Source of the DNA: Gemmobacter megaterium
GTDB taxonomy: Bacteria > Pseudomonadota > Alphaproteobacteria > Rhodobacterales > Rhodobacteraceae
Length of the DNA: 64,000 bases
Assembly (NCBI RefSeq): GCF_900156815.1
Contig: NZ_FTOT01000002.1
Location: 434,001-498,000, forward strand
Direction of reading: 5' to 3'
Position numbers and translations under genes: made by a program. The notes under the pieces were generated by a model. It worked only from the letters and a program-made list of their open reading frames with translations, was not told the origin of the DNA and ran no database searches. This document shows, piece by piece, positions 1 through 8,751 of the stretch (its first letter is position 1; each line of letters opens with the position of its first letter).

Positions 1-358
1 TTCGATGACGGTGAACGGGGCAAATCCCTGAGGTACGACATTGTGGAGCATGACGTGATCTTCCTGGCGAACCGGGGAGCCGGTCTTGGTTTCTGTTGCA
101 TTTACCAATCGCCGGGGAAGCGGGCCGGATTCAGGCGCCAGAAAGGTGATTTGTGACCGATATTCCGCCAGTTTGGGCAAACCTGCGGGCGGTGCCGCAA
201 TGCCGCCGCAATGGAATTGAGGCCAGAATCGGCCCTGATCCCCCTGATTTTCCGCAAGAACGGCCCTGATTGTTCGCGCCTGCGCGATCAATCCGCAACC
301 TGTCGGTGCATAGGTGCCTATGGCGCAACCAGGAACGGGTGAGGAAATGCGGCAACCC
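1..358. other. Left-edge stretch with no convincing gene
   Basis: No recognisable gene is seen here. On the minus strand one frame stays open from about 358 to the window edge. Its codons show only about 60 percent GC at third positions, unlike the strongly GC-biased real genes nearby, so it is probably chance. Within it an ATG at 51-49 has AGGAA about 8 nt upstream and could start a gene that leaves the window (MLHNVVPQGF...). On the plus strand a frame is open from base 1 to a TGA at 154-156 and could be the tail of a gene. Neither product matches a family I know. Confidence 0.25.
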
Positions 359-1702
359 CTACAGGGCCGCGCCAAAATCCACCGGGCTTCCGTCCGAGAA
401 CCGGACGAAGCGAAAGCGGCTCAGATCGTGGCCCACGGGCTGCCCCATCGCCATGTCGGCCAGAACCCGGCCCACGCCCGGCCCTATGCCAAAGCCATGA
501 CCGGCCATTCCGGTCGCAAGGATCAACCCCGGCAGCGCCGCGACCCGGTCGATCACGGGGACAACATCGGGCAGCGTGTCGATCATGCCGGCCCAGACAG
601 TGCGAAAGCGCAGCGGCCCGGCCTGTGGAAAGGCCCGTTCCAGGGCCACGCGCGCCCGGTTCAGCGTCGCCATGTTGGGGCGGGGCGACAGGATGCGCAG
701 CGCCTCGAACGGGCTTTCCCCCGTCCAGCGGCGCGGGGTCGTCCAGCCATCGGGAAAGCCGCGCGGCGCCCAGGGGCGGAAATGGGTGGACCGGAAGTCC
801 TGCCGCAGCGTCGACATATACCGGAACAAGCTGGCAAAGGCGTCGGGACCGATGAAGACGTCATGCTCCGATCCCGGCGCCAGCGTCAGTCCCCCGTCCG
901 CCCGCGTCCGAAACGCATAGTCGCCATCCGAGAACCCGCCCGCGAACAGACCCGGCACCGGATCGGTCGATGCCACCGATGACAGCACCGACAACTGCGG
1001 AATGTGCACGCCATACGGCGCAAGAAACAACCGCGACCATGCGCCCGCCGCAACGATCACCTGCGGGGTTCCGATCCGGCCACGTTCGGTATCCACCCCG
1101 GAAATCTGCCCGCCCGACACCTCCAGCCCACGCACCGCGCAAGCCTCGCGGATGGCAACACCCCGCGCCTGCGCCAGTCGCGCCAGCGCCGACACCGCGA
1201 CCCAAGGCTCGGCCCGCCCGTCCGATGGCGTAAAGACCCCGCCCGCATAATCGACCGCCGCACCCGGTACCATGTCGCGCATTTCGGCGCGCGACACCAT
1301 CCGTGTATCGACCCCAAAGGGCTTGGCCAGCCGCAGCCATTCCGCGCTGCGCGCCAGATGCGTCTCGGTGCGCGATGCCTTGAGGATGCCGGTCCAGCGC
1401 AACCCGAGCGTATCGTCGCCAAGTTCCGCCTCGAAGGCCCGCCAATGTCCGATGGCCTCCATCACGATGGGCAACTCGCCCAGATCGCGGCCTTGCTGAC
1501 GGATCCAGCCCCAGTTGCGGCTGGACTGTTCGCCCGCCACCCTGCCCTTTTCGCAGACCACCACCTTGAGCCCGCGGTCGGCGGCAAAGATCGCCGCACA
1601 GATGCCGATAATGCCAGCCCCCACGATCACCAGATCGCACGACGCGGGCAACGCATCGGCAAAGACGACCGGACTTGCCGGGGTGATCGGAAAGCCGGTC
1701 AT
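359..1702 (-). CDS. FAD-dependent oxidoreductase, DAO family
   Basis: A 447-residue flavoprotein of the DAO/DadA fold, expected to oxidise an amino acid or secondary amine to an imine or keto product with FAD. The Rossmann motif GAGIIG lies at 28-33 after a hydrophobic strand, with the acidic EKG at 51-53 that holds the ADP-ribose. The C-terminal region carries the second FAD-contacting segment (GMAGHGFGIGPG, near residue 405). I start at the ATG at 1702 because it overlaps the upstream stop (ATGA) and removes 37 residues with no counterpart in the family. Coupling to an ArgE-like deacylase suggests that an N-acyl amino acid is deacylated and then oxidised. The exact substrate is unknown. Confidence 0.85.
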   Translation of the reverse strand: MTGFPITPASPVVFADALPASCDLVIVGAGIIGICAAIFAADRGLKVVVCEKGRVAGEQSSRNWGWIRQQGRDLGELPIVMEAIGHWRAFEAELGDDTLGLRWTGILKASRTETHLARSAEWLRLAKPFGVDTRMVSRAEMRDMVPGAAVDYAGGVFTPSDGRAEPWVAVSALARLAQARGVAIREACAVRGLEVSGGQISGVDTERGRIGTPQVIVAAGAWSRLFLAPYGVHIPQLSVLSSVASTDPVPGLFAGGFSDGDYAFRTRADGGLTLAPGSEHDVFIGPDAFASLFRYMSTLRQDFRSTHFRPWAPRGFPDGWTTPRRWTGESPFEALRILSPRPNMATLNRARVALERAFPQAGPLRFRTVWAGMIDTLPDVVPVIDRVAALPGLILATGMAGHGFGIGPGVGRVLADMAMGQPVGHDLSRFRFVRFSDGSPVDFGAAL

Positions 1703-2862
1703 CGCGACAGTTCGTCCAATATGCCCTGCATGAAGCGCCAGCCGTCCTGGAACTGCGCAAGTTCCAGATATTCGTTCGGCTGATGCGCCTGGGCGATGTC
1801 GCCTGGACCGCACACCACGGTGGAGTAGCCGCCCAGTGCCTGGAACTGCCCGCCTTCGGTGCCATAGCTGACCACATGGCTGGCATTGTCACCTGTCAGA
1901 CGCCGCGCCAATGCCTCCGCCACCCCATCCGTCTCGGGCGACAGGGCAGGCGCGGCAAAGGCAACCGTAACGTCGATACCGGCCTCGGGGCGGACGGCCT
2001 GCATCAGGGCGGCAATACGTGCCGCCTCGGCCCGCGCCGCCGCCTCCCATGCGGCCGGATCCTCGCCCGGCACGACCCGGAACCCCAGCACGAACCGGCA
2101 GTCCTTTGCCGTGATGTTATGCGCCGTCCCCCCCTCGATCAGGCCGACATGCGCCGTGGTGAAATGCGGATCGAACCCCACGGCCAGCGGATTGGGCGGG
2201 CGCGCGGCATTTTCGGCATTCCGATCATTCGCCCACTGGATCAGCCGCGCGCCCTCCATGATCGCGCTGACGCCATAGGGTTGCAGCGAGGAATGCACTT
2301 CGAAGCCCCGCACGTGACAATGCAGCGCGATCCCCCCCTTGTGGCCCGTCACCACCTTCATCATCGAGGGTTCGCCCACGATCACTGCTGCTGCCTTGGG
2401 CAGCGCATCCACCATGGCGCGCACCAGATCGGCCACCGCCATGCAACCGACCTCTTCGTCATAGGACAGCGCCAGTTGCAACGGGCGCGTCAACGGCCGG
2501 CGCGCGCCCTCGACCAGCGCGGCGATGGCCAGCGCGTCAAACCCCTTCATGTCGCAGGTGCCACGGCCATACAACCGGCCGTCCCTTTCGGTCACGGTCC
2601 AGGGATCGGTCTCCCAGGCCTGCCCGTCCACCGGCACCACGTCGCTATGGCCCGACAGCAGGATCCCCCCGTCAATCGCAGGCCCGACATGCGCATAAAG
2701 ATGCGCCTTGGTTCCACAGGGGCTTGGCACCCGCGTGGACGCAATGCCATGGCTGCCCAGATACTCCTGCACCCAATCCACCAGCGGCAGGTTCGTATCG
2801 CGGCTGACCGAAGGAAAGGCGACCAGACGGTCCAGGATTTCGCGCGGGGAAAGGGTGGGCAT
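1699..2862 (-). CDS. M20 deacylase, acetylornithine deacetylase (ArgE)-like
   Basis: A 387-residue M20 metallopeptidase-family hydrolase that removes an acyl group from an N-acyl amino acid. Di-zinc ligands and catalytic residues are visible: SGHSDVVP (H72, D74), GRGTCDMKG (D104), SYDEEVG (E136-E137), GEPS (E164) and a late histidine in QAHQPNEY. The start at 2862 is favoured by a clear ribosome site (GCAGGAG, 5-6 nt spacing); the longer open frame upstream is not needed. Its stop overlaps the start of the FAD oxidase by ATGA. Many ArgE annotations outside arginine clusters act on other N-acyl amino acids. No arginine gene lies nearby, so I would not assume a biosynthetic role. Confidence 0.85.
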   Translation of the reverse strand: MPTLSPREILDRLVAFPSVSRDTNLPLVDWVQEYLGSHGIASTRVPSPCGTKAHLYAHVGPAIDGGILLSGHSDVVPVDGQAWETDPWTVTERDGRLYGRGTCDMKGFDALAIAALVEGARRPLTRPLQLALSYDEEVGCMAVADLVRAMVDALPKAAAVIVGEPSMMKVVTGHKGGIALHCHVRGFEVHSSLQPYGVSAIMEGARLIQWANDRNAENAARPPNPLAVGFDPHFTTAHVGLIEGGTAHNITAKDCRFVLGFRVVPGEDPAAWEAAARAEAARIAALMQAVRPEAGIDVTVAFAAPALSPETDGVAEALARRLTGDNASHVVSYGTEGGQFQALGGYSTVVCGPGDIAQAHQPNEYLELAQFQDGWRFMQGILDELSR

Positions 2863-3017
2863 GACGGCTCCTGCAGGGATTTCCGTCACGCTGACCGCGA
2901 GCGCCGGAAAGGTCAAGGCGACAGCCGCACAAGTTCGGTCCGCATCGCGCAAACGGGTTTTCCCGCGCGCGCCTGTGCGGTAATGGGCTGGAATGGCCGG
3001 AACCAAAGGGGGCGCCG

Positions 3018-3437
3018 ATGACCGAAAGACTGATCGCCCGCTGCGAGGACAAGGGCTTGCGCATGACAGACCAGCGCCGGGTGATCGCCCGCGTGATCGG
3101 CGCGGCCGAAGACCACCCGGATGTCGAGGCCCTGCACGCCCGCGCCGCCGCCATCGACCCGCGCATCTCCATCGCCACGGTCTATCGCACGGTGAAACTA
3201 TTCGAAGAGGCCGGTATCCTTGACAAGCTGGAATTCGGCGATGGCCGCGCCCGCTATGAAGACAGCGCCCGCGACCATCACGACCACCTGATCGACCTGA
3301 CCACCGGAGAGGTCATCGAATTCGTCGATCCCGAGATCGAGGCCTTGCAAGAGCGTATCGCCGCGCGACTGGGCTACAAGCTCAAGGGCCACAGGCTGGA
3401 ACTATATGGGGTGCGGGTGAAACCCCCGACAGCTTAG
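3018..3437 (+). CDS. fur: Fur/Mur-family metal-responsive regulator
   Basis: A 139-residue DNA-binding repressor of the Fur family. The winged-helix region has the recognition helix with TVYRTVKLFEEAG near 54-66. The metal-sensing hinge carries HHDH at 87-90, followed by LIDLTTGEVIEF where classical Fur has LICxxCG, so the structural-zinc cysteines are absent. This form is typical of alphaproteobacterial Fur/Mur proteins, which may respond to manganese as much as iron. The gene diverges from the ArgE-like gene across about 155 bp. Irr is a less likely alternative, because I do not see an Irr-type heme motif. Confidence 0.85.
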   Translation: MTERLIARCEDKGLRMTDQRRVIARVIGAAEDHPDVEALHARAAAIDPRISIATVYRTVKLFEEAGILDKLEFGDGRARYEDSARDHHDHLIDLTTGEVIEFVDPEIEALQERIAARLGYKLKGHRLELYGVRVKPPTA

Positions 3438-3462
3438 GCCGGATACGGCAAGGGGATCCGGC
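3438..3462 (+). terminator. Hairpin directly after the Fur-family gene
   Basis: Arms GCCGGAT (3438-3444) and ATCCGGC (3456-3462) pair perfectly around an 11-nt loop, beginning at the base after the stop codon. No T-run follows, so factor-independent termination is uncertain. It sits between two convergent genes and may serve as an end signal. Confidence 0.35.
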
Positions 3463-3580
3463 ACGACGCACCCCGCCCTCCCGAACCCCTCTGCCATCTT
3501 CTGCGGCATAAGATGGACCCGCCACAGATCCCTTGCGCGCGGCCCGCGATGTTGCATGCCCCAGCCCGCAGGGGATCAGT

Positions 3581-4873
3581 TCACCCGGTGATCCGCTCGA
3601 TCTGGTCCCGAAACTTGTACCAACCCGTCATCGCGGGCAGGAACCAAGCCGTCTCGCGATAAAGCGGCATGGTCGGAAAATCGAGGTTCCAGAAGGCCGA
3701 GCGTTCTCTGCCTGCCATCGCCTGTCCAGCCATGTGCCCGAGATAGCTTTGCATCGCCACGCCCGAGCCGTTGCAGCCCAGCGCATAGGCGATACCCTCG
3801 TGTTCGCCCAGGTGCGGCAACAGGTCAAAGGTAAACGCGATCTGGCCGGACCAGGCGTAGCGGATGGGAACACCCTTGGTTTCGGGAAAGACGGCGTGCA
3901 GCCTGCGGGCCAGTTCGCCCGCCAATCCGGCCGCGTCGCGGACGCGCAGGCTGGCGCGACCGCCGAAAAGGATGCGCTTGCGGTCCGGTGTCGGCCGGAA
4001 ATAGCTGAGCAACCGGCGGCTGTCGACCGCCGTGCGACCCGCAGGCAACAGCCGGTCGATCAGCCCGTCGGGCAGCTCGTCCGTCACCACGATGTAGCTT
4101 GCGGCCGGAATGACGCGCCGCCGCACCCAAGGGTTCAGCCCGTCGGAATAGCCATTGGTCGCAATCAGCACCTTGTCGCAGCGAACAGAGATCGTGCCCG
4201 CGCGAACCTGCCACGCGCCCCCGGCACGCTCGATTCCGGTCACGCGGATGTTGTCGCACAGCACCGCGCCACGGGCCGCCGCCATGTCGATCAGGCCCTG
4301 CACATATTTGCCGGGATGCAACTGCCCCGCACGGTCGATGGTCATCGCCCCGTGATACTGGTCAGAGCCGATCACCTGCCGCTGCCGATCCCGTTCATAC
4401 AGGGTCACGCCATCTCGCTGCATCTTGGCGGACTTGAGCTTCATCGCCTCGAAATGACCGGGAAGGGTTGCGCAGACCACGCGGCCAGACCGACGATACT
4501 GCGCATCCCGTGCAAGCGCCGCGACCCGCGCCTCGACAAAATCGAACGACGCGGCGGCCTCGGCCTTCAGCGTGTCGAAAACACCCTCGGGCAGCCGCTG
4601 CTCCAACGGCGAGCGGACATTCGACGCAGAGGCCGTCTTGCCAAGGTTCACCCCGCTTGACACATGCCCCGCGTTGCGGCCGCTGGCACCATGGCCCATG
4701 TCCTCGGCCTCCAGAACCACAGCCTCCACCCCTGCCCCACGCAGCGCAATGGCCGCGTTCAGGCCGGTGAATCCTCCGCCGACGATCACCACATCGGTCC
4801 GGGCGGGGGGGGCGTGGCCCAGCCTGCGTGGCGGGGCATCCTCCCACCAATAGGGGGTCAGGATCAGGCCCAT
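3581..4873 (-). CDS. FAD-dependent amine oxidase, PuuB/GlpD-DAO type
   Basis: A 430-residue flavoprotein resembling gamma-glutamylputrescine oxidase PuuB. VVIVGGGFTG (28-37) is the dinucleotide-binding loop and GASGRNAGH (62-70) is the signature seen in PuuB and sarcosine-oxidase-like enzymes. The C-terminal GCNGSGVAM lies near the FAD ring. It is the last gene of a leftward polyamine-type ABC transporter operon and its ATG overlaps the permease stop as TGATG. The context suggests it oxidises the imported amine in the cytoplasm. No glutamate-amine ligase (PuuA) is present, so gamma-glutamylation may not be used; the acyl-CoA ligase across the control region is a possible replacement activator. 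Confidence 0.85.
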   Translation of the reverse strand: MGLILTPYWWEDAPPRRLGHAPPARTDVVIVGGGFTGLNAAIALRGAGVEAVVLEAEDMGHGASGRNAGHVSSGVNLGKTASASNVRSPLEQRLPEGVFDTLKAEAAASFDFVEARVAALARDAQYRRSGRVVCATLPGHFEAMKLKSAKMQRDGVTLYERDRQRQVIGSDQYHGAMTIDRAGQLHPGKYVQGLIDMAAARGAVLCDNIRVTGIERAGGAWQVRAGTISVRCDKVLIATNGYSDGLNPWVRRRVIPAASYIVVTDELPDGLIDRLLPAGRTAVDSRRLLSYFRPTPDRKRILFGGRASLRVRDAAGLAGELARRLHAVFPETKGVPIRYAWSGQIAFTFDLLPHLGEHEGIAYALGCNGSGVAMQSYLGHMAGQAMAGRERSAFWNLDFPTMPLYRETAWFLPAMTGWYKFRDQIERITG

Positions 4874-5649
4874 CAGTCCCGCTCCACAAAGAACTGGATG
4901 CCTATGACCCTGTCCAGGATGAAGACCATCAGCGAGGTGAACAGCACCAGCGCCGCAGAGACCGCCGCAATGATCGGGCTCGCGCTTTCCAGAACTTCGG
5001 AAAACACCTGCACCGGCAACGTCATGACAAAGGGGCCGACAAGGAACAACGTCACTGTCACCTCATCGAACGAGATGATGAAGCTGAACAGAAGCGATGT
5101 CACAAGGCCGGGCCGCACCGCAGGAAGCGACACCAGCCAGAAGGTCCGCCATGGGCGCGCTCCAAGGCTTTGCGCGGCTTCCTCCAGCGCCGGGTCGGCC
5201 TTGCGCAGTGCAGCGACGATGGGCCGGTAGGCATAGGGGATCGTCAGGATGCAATGCACGAGGACCAAGCCAGAAAATGTGCCAAGCCATCCCAGCCCCG
5301 ACAGCGTCATGATCATGATCACGCCAATGGCCGCATGGGGAAAGATCAGCGGGGTCAGCAGGAGTGTCTCGTAGGTCGTGCCAAAGCGCATGTTGTGCCG
5401 CACGACGGCCCAGGCTGCGGCAAAGGACGCCGCAGTGCTGACACACGCACCGATCAGCGCCAGCAGTGCCGAAACCCCCAGCACCCTGAGCCAGTCTGCC
5501 GAACCGAGAAATTCGGCGTACCAGCGCAGCGACAGCCCCTTGATCGGGAACGAAAGATATCCGGCAGCGGTAAAGGATGACAGGACGACGATAACGATCG
5601 GCAGCGGCAGGAACAGAAGCACTGCGATGGCGATGTAGCGGGTGATCAT
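4873..5649 (-). CDS. ABC transporter permease, PotC type
   Basis: A 258-residue inner-membrane permease of the spermidine/putrescine importer class with about six hydrophobic segments. The EAA loop that contacts the ATPase is visible around 157-181 (EEAAQSLGARPWRTF...LPAVRPG). It overlaps the upstream permease by ATGA and the downstream oxidase by one base, so the three are translationally coupled. Forms a heterodimer with the next permease upstream. Confidence 0.9.
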   Translation of the reverse strand: MITRYIAIAVLLFLPLPIVIVVLSSFTAAGYLSFPIKGLSLRWYAEFLGSADWLRVLGVSALLALIGACVSTAASFAAAWAVVRHNMRFGTTYETLLLTPLIFPHAAIGVIMIMTLSGLGWLGTFSGLVLVHCILTIPYAYRPIVAALRKADPALEEAAQSLGARPWRTFWLVSLPAVRPGLVTSLLFSFIISFDEVTVTLFLVGPFVMTLPVQVFSEVLESASPIIAAVSAALVLFTSLMVFILDRVIGIQFFVERD

Positions 5650-6485
5650 GCGGCACCTCCGTCGGACAGGCGCCGGGCCAGCCAGCGTTCAAGGATCTGG
5701 ATCGGCAGGACGACGGCAAGCGCGGTGACAAGCAGGACCGTCGCCAGCGCGGCCGCCTTGGGATAATCGAAGAAGTGCATGACTTCCTGAAAAATCTCGG
5801 TCCCCAGCATCGTATTGCCCAGACCACCCAGCAACAATGGCGTAACAATCGCGCCTGTAGCCATCAGGTAGACCAGCGTGATCCCCGTCAGCACACCAGG
5901 CAATGACAGCGGCAACAGCACCGTGCGAAAGCTGTATCCGGGCCGCCCGCCAAGGCTCATCGACGCCTCTTCAAGGTTGCGCGGGATCTGCATCATCACC
6001 GACAGGATGGCGATGATCATGAAGGGCAGCAGGACATGCGCCAGCCCAAGGATCACTCCGAAATCGTTGTACATCAGCTTGAGCGGCCGCGCCGCCAGAC
6101 CGGACCATGTCAGCAGGCTATTGATCAGGCCGCGCGGGCCAAGGATCACGACCCACCCATAGCTGCGCACCACAATGGACACGAGCCAGGGAAAGATGAT
6201 TAGCAGCAGCAGGAAATTGCGGTTGCCGCGATAGCGCGCGACGAAATACGCCGTCGGAAACCCCAGAACGAGGCAGACAAAGGTGGTCATCGCGGCAGTG
6301 CGCAGAGTGCGACCCAGCATGGCAACATAGTCGGCACGGCTGAGGATCGCATCATAATAGGCGAAGTCGAGCCGCCCTTCGATCAGCAGAGACGACCCGA
6401 TCAGGCGGACAAGCCCAAAGAGGAAGACACCCATCAGGATCGCCGATGGAAGCAGCAGCACTGCAATGCGGAGGGGTCTCGACAC
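5646..6485 (-). CDS. ABC transporter permease, PotB type
   Basis: A 279-residue PotB-like permease with six predicted membrane segments and an EAA loop (EEASMSLGGRPGYSF...LPLSLPG). I place the start at GTG 6485-6483, giving MSRPLRIAVLLLPSAIL, because GGAG stands 9 nt upstream and the protein then begins as its homologues do. A longer frame opening at GTG 6563 would have to translate through a perfect 11-bp hairpin (6514-6541) and adds 26 residues of non-membrane sequence. It follows the binding-protein gene and overlaps the next permease by ATGA. Confidence 0.85.
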   Translation of the reverse strand: MSRPLRIAVLLLPSAILMGVFLFGLVRLIGSSLLIEGRLDFAYYDAILSRADYVAMLGRTLRTAAMTTFVCLVLGFPTAYFVARYRGNRNFLLLLIIFPWLVSIVVRSYGWVVILGPRGLINSLLTWSGLAARPLKLMYNDFGVILGLAHVLLPFMIIAILSVMMQIPRNLEEASMSLGGRPGYSFRTVLLPLSLPGVLTGITLVYLMATGAIVTPLLLGGLGNTMLGTEIFQEVMHFFDYPKAAALATVLLVTALAVVLPIQILERWLARRLSDGGAA

Positions 6486-6513
6486 GGTGGCAAACTCCGG
6501 TTTCGGGAAAAGT

Positions 6514-6541
6514 CCCGCCGGTGCGAACCGGCACCGGCGGG
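6514..6541 (-). terminator. Intra-operon hairpin after the binding-protein gene
   Basis: An 11-bp perfect GC-rich stem (6514-6524 with 6531-6541) closes a six-base loop. Read in the direction of the operon it is followed by ACTTTTCCC, a short U-run. Such stems between a binding-protein gene and its permease genes usually weaken downstream expression or protect the upstream mRNA, so that more binding protein than permease is made. The stem is seen directly; its role is inferred. Confidence 0.6.
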
Positions 6542-6581
6542 CAGGTACGTCGGCCGGGATCACCCCGAACCGCAGGGAGCC

Positions 6582-7640
6582 TCAGAGTGTGGCGAGCATC
6601 TGGTCGATGGCGGCGACGATATCCTTCTGGTTCTCTGCGATGTAACCCCAGTCCGGCTGGTAAAGTCGGGCGCGCAGGTCGTCATACTCCCCGCCCAGCT
6701 TGGCCTTGATCTCACTCGTCGCGACGGCATCCCTGTTCGCCGGAATATAACCGGAAAGTGCCGCGCCGCGTTCCTGTGGCGCGGCCGAGGCTATGTGGTT
6801 CAGCCAGTCCGCAACCATCCCGCGATCCTTGACGCCTTTCGGTGCAAAGATCACATAGGGCAGCAGCAGCGCGCCCTCCTCGGGGATGAGGATCTTGACG
6901 TAGTCAACGCCTGCCTCGTTCAGTGACCAGACCCGGACGGAATAGAACGGCATCGCCGCCACTTCGCCACGCTCCAGCATGGTGTTCTGTTGCGCAAGCG
7001 AGTTGGAAACGTTGAGCACGTTTCTTGCCATGCCCTTGAGCAGTTCCATGCCGCCTGCGGTGTCATATTCGTCATCGCCCGCCGCCTTGGCCAGAATCGT
7101 CAGATCATATGTCGAGAGGTAGATCGGCCGGGTCATGCCAAGACGCCCCTTCCACTTCGGGTCGGCAACGGATTTCCAGGACTGGAAGTCCTCGACCGAC
7201 GCCTCGTTCGTGTTCACCGCGATACCGTAATAGGCGAAATACGGGGTGACGCCCGCGATGCGGCCATCCTCGGTCTTGAGCCAGTATTTCTCGTCGATGT
7301 TCCTCATGTTCGGGATTTCATCGAGGCTGAAGGTCTCGAGCATGTCATCCCGCATCATGTTGACACCCTGCACAAAGGTGCCGATCCCGGTGTGATATTG
7401 CGGATCTCCGGCATGGGCGCGGAACTGCGCCTCGGGGTTGGGAAGCTCGACGATGCGCACGGCAGTTCCGGTATCGGCGGTGTAGGGGCCGGCGAAGGCC
7501 ACGGTCCAGGTATCGCCGACACCCCCGCCCCAGGAAGCGTGCAGGATGGGGCCGGACTGGGCAAACAGCCTGGCCGGCATGGACAGCGCCGCCGTGGCGC
7601 CAAGGGCGCTGGCAAGGGTCTGACGTCTGGTAAGTGTCAT
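6582..7640 (-). CDS. Periplasmic substrate-binding protein of the polyamine-type importer
   Basis: A 352-residue family-1 extracellular solute-binding protein of the PotD/PotF group. The N-terminus MTLTRRQTLASALGATAALS is a twin-arginine-like export signal (RR at 5-6) ending near Ala-Gln 28. The mature chain keeps the usual two-lobe pattern, with a tryptophan-rich entrance (ILHASWGGG near 32-40) and aromatic residues that could stack on an amine. It sits between the ATPase and permease genes. Family membership does not fix the ligand: spermidine, putrescine, opines and iron-complex relatives share this fold. Confidence 0.85.
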   Translation of the reverse strand: MTLTRRQTLASALGATAALSMPARLFAQSGPILHASWGGGVGDTWTVAFAGPYTADTGTAVRIVELPNPEAQFRAHAGDPQYHTGIGTFVQGVNMMRDDMLETFSLDEIPNMRNIDEKYWLKTEDGRIAGVTPYFAYYGIAVNTNEASVEDFQSWKSVADPKWKGRLGMTRPIYLSTYDLTILAKAAGDDEYDTAGGMELLKGMARNVLNVSNSLAQQNTMLERGEVAAMPFYSVRVWSLNEAGVDYVKILIPEEGALLLPYVIFAPKGVKDRGMVADWLNHIASAAPQERGAALSGYIPANRDAVATSEIKAKLGGEYDDLRARLYQPDWGYIAENQKDIVAAIDQMLATL

Positions 7641-7674
7641 TGTTGGTCCTCCAGGTCGGGATGGGTTGCCCCGG

Positions 7675-8751
7675 CTAGTCCGGGATCACGGTTACGTTTT
7701 CTTCGGCCCAGCCGACCCGCACCTCTTCGCCGTGCGGGAAGGGATGCCCCTGCCCCGGCCGGAACGGCACTTGTGCCAGCAAATGCCCGGCAGCACTGTC
7801 CAGTGCGTAGGTCACGGTTGCGCCGGAAAAGCTGTGCGACGCGACTCTGGCCCTGAGCGCGGGTCCGGCGGCCCGGCCGATGGTGATGTATTCCGGCCGG
7901 ACAGCGACCCAGACCGCATCACCTGCACGCACGCCAGCCCCCGGCGTTACAGCGACAGTCATCGGCAGGTCTACCCCCGCAACGGATAGCGACACGCTGT
8001 CGCCGTCGCGCCTGATGGCGCGGGCCTCGAACAGGTTGGTCTCGCCGACAAACTGAGCGACGAAACGGGTGCGCGGGTGATGATACGTCTCTACAGCGGT
8101 GCTGAACTGTTCCACCCGGCCCGCGTTCATCACGGCGATGCGGTCGGACATCGACAATGCCTCCTCCTGATCGTGGGTGACGAAGATGAAGGTGATGCCC
8201 GTCTCTTTCTGGATTCGCTTGAGTTCGACCTGAAGCTGGCGCCGCAGCTTGAGGTCCAGCGCAGACAGCGGTTCGTCCAGCAGCAGCACGTCAGGCGACG
8301 TGACCAGCGAGCGCGCCAGCGCCACGCGCTGACGCTGGCCGCCGGAAATCTGGCCGGTGCGGCGCTTTTCGAAACCATCCAGCCCGACAAGCGCCAAGAT
8401 GTCACGCACCTTGCGGTCCAGCCCTTCGGTCCGCTTGCGGGCGCGCAAGCCGAACGCAACGTTGTCATAGACGTTCATGTGCGGAAACAACGCGAGGTTC
8501 TGGAACACCAGGCCGATCTCGCGCTCGTAAGCCGCATCTTTCGACATATCCCTGCCACGCATCAGGATTCGGCCAGAGGTCGGGGTTTCGAAACCGGCCA
8601 TCATGCGCAGCAACGTCGATTTTCCGCAGCCTGACGGGCCAAGCAGCGTCACGAATTCGCCTTCGGCCACGTCAAGGGTCACCCGGTCCACGGCGGTGGC
8701 GCCGTCGAAGACCTTGGTGACAGTATCAATCTGCAGGATCGGCTGGGGCAT
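7675..8751 (-). CDS. ABC transporter ATP-binding protein, PotA type
   Basis: A 358-residue cytoplasmic ATPase. Walker A GPSGCGKST is at 38-46, the Q-loop is VFQNLALF, the signature is SGGQRQRVALARS, Walker B with its glutamate is LLLDEPLSALD, and the H-loop is FVTHDQEEA. A C-terminal TOBE-like domain follows, as usual for PotA. I chose ATG 8751 (MPQPILQIDTVTKVF). GTG 8769 is a real alternative, with GGAG 7 nt upstream; ATG 8820 has no properly spaced ribosome site. First gene of the leftward transporter operon. Confidence 0.88.
   Translation of the reverse strand: MPQPILQIDTVTKVFDGATAVDRVTLDVAEGEFVTLLGPSGCGKSTLLRMMAGFETPTSGRILMRGRDMSKDAAYEREIGLVFQNLALFPHMNVYDNVAFGLRARKRTEGLDRKVRDILALVGLDGFEKRRTGQISGGQRQRVALARSLVTSPDVLLLDEPLSALDLKLRRQLQVELKRIQKETGITFIFVTHDQEEALSMSDRIAVMNAGRVEQFSTAVETYHHPRTRFVAQFVGETNLFEARAIRRDGDSVSLSVAGVDLPMTVAVTPGAGVRAGDAVWVAVRPEYITIGRAAGPALRARVASHSFSGATVTYALDSAAGHLLAQVPFRPGQGHPFPHGEEVRVGWAEENVTVIPD

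Noticed and set aside
1783-3021. 412-codon plus-strand frame
   Set aside because: Antisense to the ArgE-like gene, whose metal-site motifs are all intact on the minus strand.
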